From positions 11,317,593 to 11,381,592 of the forward strand of contig NC_059537.1 of assembly GCF_905220415.1 (NCBI RefSeq): a stretch of DNA of 64,000 nucleotides, in the 5' to 3' direction. Source of the stretch: Colias croceus (taxonomy: Eukaryota > Arthropoda > Insecta > Lepidoptera > Pieridae). Positions 34,659 through 48,400 of the stretch are shown one piece after another. How positions within the stretch are numbered: the stretch's first letter is position 1; every line of letters begins with the position of its first letter. Below the pieces are notes generated by a model, which saw only the letters and a list, made by a program, of their open reading frames with translations, made no database searches and had not been told where the DNA came from. Position numbers and translations under genes: made by a program.

Positions 34659-35986
34659 ATACCGAGATAAACCTCCCCTATGAAAATCTGACGCGCTCGA
34701 GTATTTCAAAAGGACTCTTTTTTTCTGCATTTTCAAAAATTCATCATAACTTATCGTCATGTCGTAATCGTCAGTTTTTTTAAGGGGAGCTTCCTTGGGG
34801 CCTACTTAACACCCCTTCCGAAAATCTGACGCGCTCGAGTAAATTTTTTTTTGTGCATTTTTGACGAATTTATATGCCTAGCCCCACCACGCAAACCGGC
34901 AGATTAGTATACCGTTGTTATCAGAGGGACTTGGGGCATACGTAGTATGAATATCTGACGCGCTCGAGAATGCCCAAGTAACTGTTTTTTTTTTTACATT
35001 TTTGAAAATCCGTACACGCCAAACCCACCGCTAAAATGGTTTTTACCATAGAAGCTTTTCTTTTCGAAATTATTTTCTCTTTCGATTTTGATAAGTCTCG
35101 ACGACGCCGTTGAATTACGTCATTTAGCTACCTCGCCTCCCTATCTATAGTAATCGAACAGTTTACTAACATTATTTTATTTCTGAACGGAAATACCTAA
35201 TTATCACAAAATATTGCTTCTAATAAACAAAGGTATAAATAAATAAACATTAGAAGATTCACAGAAAAAGAGCGGACAAAGCCACGTGTTAGTAAGTTGT
35301 GAAATAAAAATCAAATTATCTGCAGAACACCCACGTAACGTTAAGCCAATTTAATAGCAATCAGTTCCAACCAATTTGAATATTTGCTACAAACGTAGCA
35401 AGTATTCAAATTGGAGAATATTATATTATAATGAATGACATTATTCTTGTGGATTCAGTCAAAAACAGATAATTGGTACCCTGCCTTATTATTGACAAGC
35501 ATGTCTCCCCAAGTCTCGCTTTGTGATATTGGATATGTTTAAAAATTCCCACGCATATATAATATTTTCTGTTTACATTTTTTCATTCAATATAAATTCG
35601 AAAACAGACATTTTCAGATTTTCGGCAACAGAAGGTTTATTCTAGCTATGGAAGAAGATACCAACACGGAAGATAAGTGTTTTAAAAAGTGGCCCAATAT
35701 AATATTATGTTGATGAGAGATTGAGAGAATTTAGGTACCTTATATATATCTACCTAAATAAAAAAATATTAGGTAGGTAACTAGGTACTGTTGCTCTATA
35801 TTATTGCACATCTGTGCTTAAATAATTTATAATATGGCTATCATATAATTATATTGTTCCACATAAGCACAGCATATACGTCAATTAACATGAAATCTGT
35901 TTTCTACCTGTTGTGCCCCCGCGGTGCGTTGTGGGGGCCGCTCGCGGGGGACTGCATCCGTGCCTAGTGCCCCCCACCCACCCTTA

Positions 35987-36230
35987 GGGTGCTTTTCTAC
36001 CAGAGATGTGCTATGCAGCTATGTTACGAAGATGTAATGCTATGTAATTGTGTCACCGTTTCCACCAATGCTACGCTATGTAGTGGTGCGAGTAAGATGT
36101 GCTATGAAGATGAGCCGCCCCAATGTAGCTGTGCCATGAAGATGCGCAGCTCGAGCTATGCGATGTACTGAAACCATTTCCACCATGTGTTTTCGCTATA
36201 TGCATTAATATGATTGGTGGAAAAGCACCC
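35987..36230. mobile_element. PIF/Harbinger-type MITE (TTA duplication)
   Basis: Ends GGGTGCTTTTCTACCA and, inverted, GGGTGCTTTTCCACCA. TTA duplications lie at 35984-35986 and 36231-36233. A 3-bp TTA duplication is the mark of PIF/Harbinger elements. The interior is made of recurring gctatg and gaagatg words. The 60-codon frame inside it is not a gene. Confidence 0.75.
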
Positions 36231-36322
36231 TTAGCCTTGCAATATATTGTGTGCGTATTTAGTTTCAGTGGGATGACGTCTTTTGGTTATGTTTTGATAC
36301 ATTTTGCGAGTTTAGTGCCTTA

Positions 36323-37166
36323 TCACACTAGCAGATTGCGAGCGGTTTCAAAGCGGAGCGGGTGCGCAACGAACACGCCGCGGATGCGCAGCGAACACGC
36401 CGCGGACGCGCAACGGTTTCGCTGCGAATAGAAGCGTCAACGTCATTTTGTATACTCTCGCACAAAAGCCAGCCCTTGCCTAACTTCCATTCAATATTTC
36501 CATCGTTTCTGTAGCACTCCATTTTTTAACCGTACTGTGGAAATGCACTTACTTAACTAAATATGTAACAACTGAAGTTGTTGTAAAAGGTGCTATAAAA
36601 TTGAATTACTAGGACTTAAGAATGTAACATACATTCCAAAAGTATGTAACGACTGACCACTTGACCAGTATAATCTCTCCCATAGCAACGTATTTTATAA
36701 AGAGATTTTGTGAACCTAATTATGAGCAAAGTGATAGTGAGTTGCTGGTTGCTTGATAAAATTTTCTATTCACTGCTATTTATCTAATAATAAGATAGTC
36801 CTGTTTAAGTTAAGGAGCTTTAAAATTTATTTCGCTAGTGAACTTTCATAATGAGCAATTAAGTTATCTGATTGCATTTCGACCAAGATTTAATAGATAA
36901 AACAATACCCTAAACATTAATATGTTATGAAACTCGTAAAAAATAATGATCTCATAATTATTATTATACTATAACAAGTTATAAGAAACAACCAGCACGG
37001 ATTCCATTTTGTTAATGAGTGTACATGACCGCGACGTAAACGTTGCGCATCTGCCACGCGTCCGCAACGAATTCGCTGCGCATCCGCGGCGTGTTCGTTG
37101 CGCGCCCGCAACGTATTCGCTGCGTATCCGCTCCGCTTTGAAACCGCTCGCAATCCGCTAGTGTGA
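36323..37166. mobile_element. TA-flanked element with CpG-rich inverted ends
   Basis: Ends TCACACTAGC, then gattgcgagcggtttcaaag, matched inverted at the right end (gaaaccgctcgcaat then gctagtgtga). Flanked by TA. The arms extend about 110 bases with cgccgcgg/gcgcaacg words. The interior (36440-37010) is AT-rich without a gene. Confidence 0.65.
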
Positions 37167-37169
37167 TAT

Positions 37170-38278
37170 GTCACTAAGTAACTACAAAGATACTATAAAT
37201 TATGATGTGATTTGGTTATCTAATTAGAATCCCAAGACGTCAATCGCGTGATACGTGGATTGAAAGTAGCCAATATGGTTATCCAGACTTATTATTAGTC
37301 TATATCTCTGTAAGAAATTTCATACAGATCCGATCAATGTATGAATGCATTCTAACTTTCGTGTTTTTTAGTAAGATAGAATAACCTACCTACATTTATA
37401 CATTTATTTATCTATTAGAAACGAAATTACATATGTAGTGACAGATAAGTATTTACTGTTATATGTACTACTAAGTAAAGTAGTAATTACAACATCAATA
37501 ATATGTATCCAGTAATTGCATATTGTCTTATACACTTCATGGTATCGAGAAAGTCATAGATACTGTATGGGAAGGAAGATGTTGTTTAATGTTCATCTCG
37601 AGTTATGAAAGTAATGAAATTTGCTTTAATCTTTCGTCCTGCCTATTCGATTTAGATATTCCTACGATACGACGACACAGAGATGGATAGGGATTTTAAC
37701 GTCATTTTCTGTTTTGTTTCACAAATAATTAGAATTGAAACTGGGCTTAAAAATCAATAGAATATAATAGAAAGACATTTAATTGAACGAAAATGATTAA
37801 AAACCGTTATTATAAAAAACATTTGCGGTGTAATCCCTGAATTAGTGAGCACATCGTGCATAGTGAAACTACTTATACTAACGGATAAGAAAAATAAAAT
37901 TGAAACTTCAAACTGGCATCAATAACTCTAGTTCTTCCTGAGATTAGATATATTTTAATAGACAATTTCTGATTAACTCACCTTTATAACAATGACTTTG
38001 TAATCAGATGTGTACGATTTTGTAATCTTATTGCTTTCTTATTGTCTTACCCTTCTTTCTACCTCTACAAATAAATTGCCAACGTTAAAAGGTATGGTTA
38101 ATAAGTAAATGATTGACGTGGGGAATAAAAGGGCTGGGAAGAGTAAGGAAAATTATACAGTCTGTTGAAAATAAGTCAGATAAACTATATTTATTCTTTG
38201 TATGATTTCACCCAGTATTCCTGAAGAAAATTCCAATCGTCCTTTATTTTTTTTCTCCATACTCAGTAAGGAAAATAA
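37170..38278. other. AT-rich intergenic DNA
   Basis: A decayed SINE-like repeat is likely at about 37230-37380 (tggttatccag, aaatttcatacagatccgatc). Nothing else recognised. Confidence 0.4.
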
Positions 38279-38501
38279 AATAAAAAAATGTGTGTGTGTA
38301 CTAGTGTACACACGTAAGAAGTGAAACTTCTTTATGACCTTATTTTTCAAAAAATAATTTACTATATGCAACTTTACAGAAATACGTCGAATCACGCGTA
38401 GTATAAAAAAAAGATGGCGCGTAACGTAAAAATGTCAAGCGTAACGAAAAAAATGTTACACTACTTTTTTCAAACCCCGATAAAGAAGTTTCAGTTCAAA
38501 A
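38279..38501 (+). repeat. MITE, 'aagtgaaacttcttta' family (copy 2)
   Basis: Left end aagaagtgaaacttcttta and right end ataaagaagtttcagttc. An outside hairpin (gtgtgtactagtgtacac) sits where the other copies carry theirs. The interior is diverged from copies 1 and 3. Confidence 0.55.
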
Positions 38502-39687
38502 ATAGAGAGAAATTAAAGTCAGATTGCTTTAAAATATACGTTTTATTTATACATTTCCACATATACATCACATCTACATCAACATGAGGTTCACACTTAG
38601 GAATGACAGTTTGGAACTGGACAGTAGGTTTTTACACATTTTCTACATACTAAATACATAATTCCTATGCAATTAATGAGCACAATATTATATACCACGA
38701 AGAATAAATTATAACACGATGATTAAAATATTATCTTTAGTCACTAAATTAGTTTGAAAATTGTGCTATCGAAAAAATTAAAGCAAAATTAACAGTACAA
38801 TAATTATAACATAGAATTAGCAATGGAGGATTTAATATTATATAAATATTAAATTAAATTAAATACACACCATCAATAATGTCTAATCGCTTTTATGCGA
38901 GTAAAATTCTTAGTTTTACTATACTGAGAGAAAACGTAATACTTTTCAATACTGAGAATTATATCCATAACAAAAGATACTTAAGCGTGTCCAACACGAT
39001 TTTATGCACCACTTTTAAAACATAATATACTATTAATTTTTTGCGTACGTTTTTACGACGGATAACAAACAGACTATAATATATGTTCTATATAATTCTG
39101 CTTTAAACAGGAAGAATAATTAAAATAATACAAAATAAATCCCGTTTGACATCCGTTGTCTTATTTTTAAGAGGTTATTGCATCATTATGCAAATAGGTA
39201 CATGACATTCTATCCTTGTCTTTCACATGACAAAACAGAGACACTATTCGTTAGAAGAGCGTTTTTATGTTTCTTTATGTCATAAACGGGACTTTTTTAA
39301 AACTTAAGCATAAACAATAATAGATAAATGTTTCATATTATGAGATATTCATTGCGAATGACGGGTAATACAAAAATGATATAACTTAATATAATAATTA
39401 ATAACAATTCAAATTATTTTATATAATTCCGACATTCGCAACTAATACATTATATTTTGATTCAGATCAAATCAAAGCTTAAATTAATAAAAACAGATCA
39501 ATAGACTAGATTATTATAATTATTGGAATTCATACGATACGAATATTTTATAATTAAAATTAACTTAACACTGGGGAATATTGCACATCACGTAATTCAG
39601 ATCTAAGTTACATTTTATCGGAATGTAAAGTAAAACAAACAATCAATTTTCTATAATAATATTATATCTTTATGGAAAAACCATTTT

Positions 39688-39859
39688 CCGTCTTATTACA
39701 AAAACCAAAACTAAACTTGGTTTAAACCCAATCCATGGTTTAACTTTAGTACAGAGGTTTAAACTTGACCTTATCTTATAATACTTTTACACAGGCATTA
39801 AATAAGTTTTAAACTCGGTTTTAGCTGTTAGTCTATATTTATGTTTTGTAATAAGACGG
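39688..39859. repeat. Small MITE with CCGTCTTATTACAAAA ends
   Basis: ccgtcttattacaaaa at the left is matched inverted at 39844-39859. The inside is rich in ggtttaaac-type palindromic words. No target duplication was certain. Confidence 0.6.
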
Positions 39860-40193
39860 ATTAGGTCTTATAGCATATTATTTTAAATTTTTATTTATAT
39901 TATAATAATTTATCGTGTTTATTTCTCAGAAATTATTAACATAAATTATAATAAATGGAAAATTAATTGCCGTTATACGTTCATATTACAAAGATAGCAG
40001 TGTGAGCAAATTTAAATTAAATCGAAATTTTCGAATTAAAATAGATTGCGCTAACCGGTCTATCTATTTATAATATGTTTTGATTATTATATTAATCAGG
40101 TATAGTTATAAATAAAGCTACTATAATCGCATATTCTGCTGTGTACACATTAGACTCAATTAATGAGCGAGATTTTGATTTTATTATTTTAAT

Positions 40194-40421
40194 ACTAGAT
40201 TTCCGCCCGCGGCTTCGCCCGCGTTTGCAAAGGAAAACCCGCATAGTTCCCGTTCCCGTGGGATTTCCGGGATAAAAACTATCCTATGTGTTAATCCAAG
40301 TTACCCTCTATATGTGTGCTAAATTTCATTGTAATCGGTTCAGTAGTTTTTACGTGAAAGAGTAACAAACATCCATACATCCATACATCCGTACAAACTT
40401 TCGCCTTTATAATATATATTA
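40194..40421 (+). repeat. Lepidopteran 'ttcgcccgcg' SINE-like repeat
   Basis: Starts actagatttccgcccgcgg and ends with actttcgcctttataatata; close to the copies at 14461 and 47367. Confidence 0.75.
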
Positions 40422-42038
40422 GATTAGATTAGATTTGTATATTTTTTACAACATAAATTACATAATTTTTATGCGGTGTTTTAAGTGTTCATAGAATATT
40501 TATTTAAATTTGTCTTCTGTAAAATACATAATGATCTTTAATACATTTTTATTAAACATATTTTGAACTTCTCTGAGTATGACATTGACCATCACGAATA
40601 TAATATAATTATACCAGTATTGGAAAAGTCATGAAGGTATGTAATAATCAGCTATTTATCGGAATAAAGTCAAAGCCATAATATACATCTTTTGGTCCAA
40701 AATTAATTGTTAATCTATTTTTTACTACTCATTAGTCTGTTTTCGTCAAGTGTGTACAAAGCATAATATCTACTATTACAATAAAAAAATCCTACTCTGT
40801 CATCCAGATACTATCGCTACTCGAAAAAGAGCAACAGTCAAACTTATAATTATAACTACTTATTATTTTCATAATATATCGAAGTCCAGTTAACGTACCG
40901 AGTCATTTTTGTACCAGATAATATTTATTTAGTAAAAAAATACATACTTCGTATATATAAATGTAAGATTTTTCGAAGTTCGAGTTCACTTGAAAACTGT
41001 CAAATACGAGCGAACAGAATATATTTTTGTAATGGTTGTTTAACGTTATTCGACGAATAATATTTAACCAAGGATTGAAAAATCAGCCCTAAGTATATTT
41101 TATAAAATTTTATGAACATAATCTGAATACAGAAAAATTATTTTAGATTTAAAATTATTTATGTATTGTTAATAATTAGTAAATAATATTGTTGTATTAC
41201 AATTTAATTATTTAAAATTCAATTTATAAGGGAATAAAAAGCTTAGATGATGTTATAAAGTTGTAAAGATTTTAAAATATATCAGATCTGAAATTTCTCA
41301 GACTTTTATGTGAATAAAGCTTTCAGTTTAGCAAATTGTTTATGAACATCAGTAAAAATAACACAGTAAGATGTTATTAATAAAATCAATAAATAAGATT
41401 ATCTACCTATTTAATAATTTTAAATTTTTCGTCCATATTAATAAATTCCGAATTTTTTTATAGTTGATTTGAATACCTTTTAAATAACCAGTTTTTTTCT
41501 GGCTTATCTAAAATAGCAAAACAAAAATAGGTTCTCTTAAATAGGCAAAAACTTAATTAACACATGGAACGTAGCAGAACAAACAAAAATATTGTTTTTC
41601 CTCATAAAATAACAGTAAAAAGACGCTAAATGAGTATGATAATTATAGATGGCAGTCAAAATAGGTTTTTACACATTTTTTTTGTATTTTTTATTCAAAT
41701 GTAGACATTGAATTTCTACAATTTACAGCTATGCTAAGATATATTCTGGAATGTTCCGTTTTTACCTACAAATAGATAGTACAAATATATAGTGATATGA
41801 TTATTTTTTTTTTTTTTTTTTAATATCCTATAGATATAGACAATATAATCTCATGATTCCCACACGATAACCACATTATTGTTTATAAAATGTTTTTATA
41901 AGGAATATATTGTATTTAATATATAACTTAGTAAGTTCAAATCCAAATAGCTTTTTTGATATTTTTCTTTGAGCATAGTTAAGCGAGAATAGAAGTTTAA
42001 TTTAGTCTTTGACACAATGTTATAATTTATATAGAATT

Positions 42039-42048
42039 TTATTTATTA
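42039..42048 (-). terminator. Candidate polyadenylation signal of Phm
   Basis: The minus strand reads aataaataaa about 450 bases after the stop codon. It is the nearest canonical signal found, but other AT-rich candidates follow. Confidence 0.3.
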
Positions 42049-42489
42049 GATATAATACAAATGTATAAGTAATTAACTAATTAACGATATTCTTGTGACG
42101 TTTAAAGTTTTTTTTTTTTTTTTAATCTATGTATCATGGAATAATATTTCTTAGACATTGCCTTTAAGACAAATAGCCTAATGGCGTTAAATAACATAAA
42201 TTTTGTTTAATGATTAAATGATGATGATTAAATAAAAATAAATAATACAGATCTAGATCATAACAAAAAAATATTAAAATAAATTAAATTCGAATTCAGG
42301 AATGTATGGTCATTAAAATTAAACACAGACAAACAATGTCCAAGTCACGATAATACATATAAAGAAATACTTAGTTCCCACTAAACATACACTTGAAACA
42401 TCAATTTTACCTAAATTTACACTATTCGTAATATTATGCAAGTTTTCATGGTACATTAAGCCTTATTACCTGTGTCGTAAGGTCGAAAA

Positions 42490-45400
42490 TTACACGCTAT
42501 TATCGTCTATATCGGGGATTCGGTTGAAGTCTTCTGGGGCTGTGTTCCAATAGTAGAAAGGTGGTCCGATCGAGAAACAGTACTTCATGTCTAATGGGGT
42601 ATCGTTTTCCACCCAGTACATTAGGTAGAAGTTACACATCTCGTCTTGGTTAGTGGATCTGAAAATAATTTAAAATCATTTTAATTTTAACCTTGTTATG
42701 CAGTTTCTCCGCCGCGTTGGTAGTCGTTGACGCGAGCGTAGAACCGAAGGTTCCTAGGTTAGATTCCCGGTGGAGACGAAGGAAAAAAAATATCTTGATC
42801 TGGCAGGACTGTATGCATAATGTATCTGCCCCTTACCCCACTTGGGGACACGGGACTTTACTTGTGCAGTTTCTAAAAAGATTTTTACAAAAGAAAAGAA
42901 AAAAAATATTTTTATTGGCAATTCAACCCAATCAAGTCCTCAAAGAGCAAATCAAACACTGATTTCCATGACTTTTTATATGTCCTTTAATTTAAAGCCC
43001 AAAGAATTCTTCTGATACACCAATTTAGATTAGAAAGATTAATCCTCTAATTCAATTATCGTTACTTTGCTAAGAATAGCTAGCTAGAGCTTACAAATTT
43101 TCAAAACAAAATAGCATAAACAAGTTTGACACGATATTTCTATTGGATTCTGGAAAAAGTCCCGAGCGTCTTTGTTTTAATACCTTTATTCTACAACGAT
43201 AATAGCACAATATACAGATACATACAGTAAGGAAACTTCATACAAAATGTTCGAAATGGCTCCCCCCCCCCCCATCAAGCGTGTTTTCGAGGGTATTGAG
43301 GGGGATCGATAGTAGCGGGTGACACATCCATAGATTTTGAATATAGTATGGAAAAAAGTTTAAAGTGATGTCAATTCACATTAAATAAATATCGATTGTT
43401 TCAGTTTGTAGCCCTTTCAATAAATATATTTGTAAATACCGTATCTGACTACAAGTTAAAAAGAGACTATTTTTTAATTTCTATAGATATGGCAGCATGA
43501 GTTTTAAATTAAGTTGACATATTTTCTACCAAAATGATAGCTACAAAAAGTCACTATTAGGAGTCCAGTCTGTTTAAAGGTCGCATCTATTTTTACGCAA
43601 TCTAGAAGAGCACGAAAATATAAAAAAAGGAAACCTTAAAAAAATCTTGTTTAAATTTATGTGCATAATTACGTAAATATTAGGGAAGAAAAAGATAGAT
43701 ATTATAATTATTATTATTGTATTTTTATCGATACGTGGCGTCTCCACTTTGTCAAGCACTAAGCCTGTCAAACTATTTTCTTTTTCTTCCTAAAACAAAA
43801 AGGTAGAGGTTCTATGCTCGTATAATAATAATTTTAATTTATTTTTGCATATTTTGTGTTTTTTAATTTAAATTAATTTATCGTTTTAAAAATAATTTAG
43901 TAGGTATACCTACATACAAGTATTGTAAATTCTGGTTTAAAATAATTATTGAATATATGTATAATACAAATATCAAGCATTATAATTAATTTAGGTACAT
44001 TAAATAGCCTTCGGCGTCCATAACAAAACTAGATTTCGAAATATAGCACTGATAAAAACGTATTTACTTTTACAAGCTGTATTAATTCGGATTGTTTCTT
44101 CTTGTAAATTCATATTTAGGCTACACCATTTTTGTATTTTAACGGGTTTTAATCTCCAAATTACCACAAAATCAACTGTGAAAAAAAGCAAACAGAAATA
44201 TACAGGCCGAATTGATAACCTTCTCCTTTATTTTTCAAGTCGGTTAAATATCAAAAAGTAGCAGCCCTATAGCTATACGTCATAATTTCATGGGGGGGAG
44301 CTTAGTTTCCTAACTGTATGTACGTAGTACATATCTGTCAACTGTGATAATAGTTTAGGCCTACTGCCTAGATTTACTCATAGTATTTATTCAGTTATAA
44401 AACACTTTTTAATAATTAAAGTCTTTATACATCTTAAAACGAGATACATCATGCTATACACACCCAATCTTAACCATATAATCGTGATCATTTTTCATGA
44501 CGCATCTAGCAGCCAAAATGTCCCCTTTTCCAATGGGGTCCTTGTACAACACGGGGTAGAACATTTGGGGCTTCTGCGGGTCCTTTGTGCCTATGAGGGT
44601 CCAGTCGTCACCGTTGAGTGACTTGCGGACCACGTAGCCCGATACTTGCTGACCTGGAATACGGAAAAAATAATATGTTATAATATATTGAATTTGATAT
44701 TTTTGGTTTTATGACATTCAAATGATTTATCAATATAAATTCATAAAGAATAGAAAAAAATCGATCACGAGTTTCGAACCTGCGTCCTTCACGGCCATCT
44801 GGGGCGGACCCGTGATCCCGCCAGAGCAATCGAATTTATTATAGACCGGACTCTCAGTGGAGTTTCGTTTGCAAAAATAGCGGACCTAAATCTGACTTCT
44901 GATATATATTGTATAGATCCCAGACATCCTATAGACAGATGTTGCCAACCAGTTTTGTGGTCCCCCTGCCCGCACCCCGGTAATTAAATATGGCATACAA
45001 AGAAAAAAATAAAAATTTCCAAAACATGCCGTGTGGGGTATCAAATGAAAGAGCTTATTGAGTAGATCACGAATATATAGCATACTATATACATTTCTTA
45101 CACTTCCTCTAAGATTTTTTAGAAAATTTACGAAAATGGTCCATTTTTGAGTTAACTTTAAACCACTATAGATTGAAAACTCATGAATATATTTTTTAAA
45201 TTATTATTTTAAATAATTAACAATAGTCCATTGTTTACGATTCAATAGTTCGTACAGTGAAATAGTTGCATGAGGGAGTGGGGGGTTAGTGCTATCAGGC
45301 CTTATTACATTCTAGAACTTTCTAATACATCCAATAGAGCACTACTTATTCTAGAATATTCTAGAACACAACTCACCAAGGCTATGCGTGTGCGTACGGA

Positions 45401-48400
45401 ACGCGAATGGGTGAATCACTTTATCCTCTCGCAGTGTGCAAGCTGTCTCCATGTGTTCCACTTTGTGCGGGGCGATCACACCACTTGTGCCGAGGAGTAG
45501 GACTCCGGCTTGGCGGGGCATACTAGAAAAAAATGAGTCGTTTAAAATTTCAATGTCAGTATGTGGCATGAAAATATACAGGGTTACTGGTAATTAGACC
45601 GGATCCTTTTAAGAGGTGGTAGGGGAGGTTATTTGCAACAATTAGACTGTATATTGTTATATCTGGAAATGGCTCATTTTTGAGATATAATTTTTTTTAT
45701 ATTTTTTTAAGAAAATCCAGTTTCACTACTTTAAAATTAAATTAAAAAAAAAAACTATGAATCGATTTTAATTTTCTTTACAGTTTTAGAGAAACCTTGT
45801 TATAGCTCTTAATAATAAATAATAATAGCGAACTAATGTGGATCCATCTAGAAACTAGAGGCGGTTTCATATTTTTTTTTTAATAATTTTCGGAACTTGG
45901 TTTACAAAAACATTTATTTTCTCCAAAAAAACGCTGACAAATTTAGTCTGCGTTTTACTTGAAAAACATCTACAATTCTTCAGCTATCCAACGACGTAAA
46001 AAAATTGGCACTTTGTTGCACAGTTGCAGAAATAATGCGATAACAAAAGATTCAGGTAGAGACATTCCGAGAAAGGGTTATCTTTGTTGAATGCGCCGTT
46101 TCTCTCTTGCTCTTGTTTGTTGAACGAGCAATGAGAACCCAGTTTGCTCAGGCGCATCGTACTGTTCAGACGCTCTTTTCAACCCTCTATTACGATAAAA
46201 CTTCAACCTTGATAACGTTATTGGACTTGTGTGATTTCTTTTTTCTGTGACTTGTCTTGTGAACTGGACTTTGTGATTGACTGCTTACCCGAAGACTTGG
46301 CTTGTACTTCCTGATCATGGCTGCGGAGCCCCACGACCATCTACCTCGTCTTCGAGAATTCATAAAGGAAGAGTATGCAGACATACTATTTTGCTATGGT
46401 TTTGCCAATGGCGTCGCTACTCATGCTCGAACGGCATATCAGTCTCGATTCCCACAGCGCCGTTTACCCTATAAGAGTGTGTTTGAGGGAGTGTACCGGC
46501 GACTACGAGAAACTGGTCAAGACGGCAAAGCGATGCTGGAAGACCTCGTGTTTACCAGTCGGAGGAAGAGGAACAGATAATTCACATGTTTGAGCTAGAT
46601 CCGGAGACCTCTGGCATGTTTGTTGAGGTTATCAAGGTCGAAGTTTTATCGTAATAGAGGGTTGAAAAGAGCGTCTGAACAGTACGATGCGCCTGAGCAA
46701 ACTGGGTTCTCATTGCTCGTTCAACAAACAAAAGCGAGAGCGAAACGGCGCATTCAACAAAGATAACCCTTTCTCGGAATGTCTCTACCTGAATCTTTTG
46801 TTATCGCATTATTTCTGCAACTGTGCAACAAAGTGCCAATTTTTTTACGTCATTGGATAGCTGAAGAATTGAAGATGTTTTTTAAGTAAAACGCAGACTA
46901 AATTTGTCAGCGTTTTTTTGGAGAAAATAAATGTTTTTGTAAACCAAGTTCCGAAAATTATTAAAAAAAAGAAATGAAACCGCCTCTAGTTTCTAGATGG
47001 ATCCACATTAGTACGCTATTATTATTTATTATTAAGAGCTATAACAAGGTTTCTCTAAAACTGTAAAGAAAATTAAAATCGATTCATAATTTTTTTTTTT
47101 AATTTAATTTTAAAGTAGTGAAACTGGATTTTCTTAAAAAAATATTAAAAAAATTATATCTCAAAAATGAGCCATTTCCGGATATAACAATCTACAGTGT
47201 AATTGTTTCAATTAACCTCCCCTACCACCTCTTAAAAGGATCCGGTCTAATTACCAGTAACCCTGTATTATTTAAAATGATATATTTTCATGCCACATAT
47301 TGACTTAAATTTCATACTGATATGGCATACTGACATACTGACTAAAATACATACGGATATGGCATCCTACTAATATTATAAATGCGAAAGTTTGTGAGGA
47401 TGTGTGTGTGTTCGTTACTCTTTCACGCAAATACTACTGAACCGATTACAATGAAATTTAGCACACATATAGAGGGTAACTTGGATTGACACACAGGATA
47501 GGTTTTATCCCGGAAATCCCACGAGAACTATGCGGGTATTCCTTTAAAAACGCGGGCGAAGCCCCGGGCGGAAATCTAGTATAAAATAAATAAATCGTTA
47601 TACTTACACTGCTTGCGTATATTTCAAGAAGACGCCAGAGTTGTCGGTTTTGCCAGCTGAAAAAATTATGTTACGTTTTGATCAATGTTTTAGTTCTCTA
47701 AATACTTTAGGTACTTAATACAAGAACTTACCAGGAAATTTGGACATGTAATGCACTTGCAAAATTAATATGGGAACTAGGACATAAGAATTTGGAGTTG
47801 ATTATTTATTTTAATAAAAGAGAATATAATTACAATGTTTGAACATGTTAAAAATTCTTAAATTTTATAATAAGTCGTACCTACCTACCTACAATATGAG
47901 GATATCAGGGAAACCGTTAGAAAAATTATGTTATCTGATAAAATGCGGTGTAGTATTTCTGAAAAGAAGCCTTCATTAGGTACTTAATACAAGAACTTAC
48001 CAGGAAATTTGGACATGTAATGCACTTGCAGCACGAGGTATTTGATTGGCGAGTCGCGGCCAATGAGGAAGCCGACGTCTGGAGGCATTTCCAGACTTGG
48101 CGCATCACGGGCCCATGCGTATACGATCTGAAATATAATTTGTTTCGATAATATGGGTCACTTTTAACTATCCTTACTATTATTGTATTTTTTTTTGTGT
48201 CTGTGTCATGATAAGAAGTTTGGAAAGGATACTTTTTAGCGCGGTGAAATATCTCATTTGTATGGAGTTTCATTGACTACGCTGGCGAAGCTGCAGGCGG
48301 AAAGCTAATTCCTTACAAAATAGGAAACTATTAAGGATTGCAGTAACCTTTATAAGTGTTCATAAATATCTATAAAAATGTAAATTACTTTGATCTGTAG

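Larger units (their letters stand above)
33854..35145. mobile_element. Fold-back DNA element with three inverted CTCGAG-box monomers per arm
   Basis: Ends GATAGGGAGGCGA, inverted at the right end (TCGCCTCCCTATC), with TA on both flanks (33852-33853, 35146-35147). The left arm has CTCGAGCG boxes at 33888, 34027 and 34165; the right arm has inverted boxes at 34696, 34834 and 34963. The spacing is about 138 bp (129 for the last). Most boxes extend to ctcgagcgcgtcagatt, and A- or T-tracts precede them. The centre holds two perfect hairpins. No ORF is present, so it is non-autonomous; superfamily unknown. Confidence 0.65.
38510..42489 (-). other. AT-rich DNA downstream of Phm
   Basis: About 4 kb with no open frame of note. 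It can hold the Phm 3' UTR. It includes a small MITE (39688-39859) and a SINE-like repeat (40194-40421). Minus-strand AATAAA sites occur at 42039-42048 and near 38545, either of which could end the transcript. Confidence 0.4.

Noticed and set aside
36328..36522. Small ORFs in the CpG-rich arms of the TA-flanked element
   Set aside because: The same words appear inverted at 37020-37160, so they are terminal repeats, not genes.
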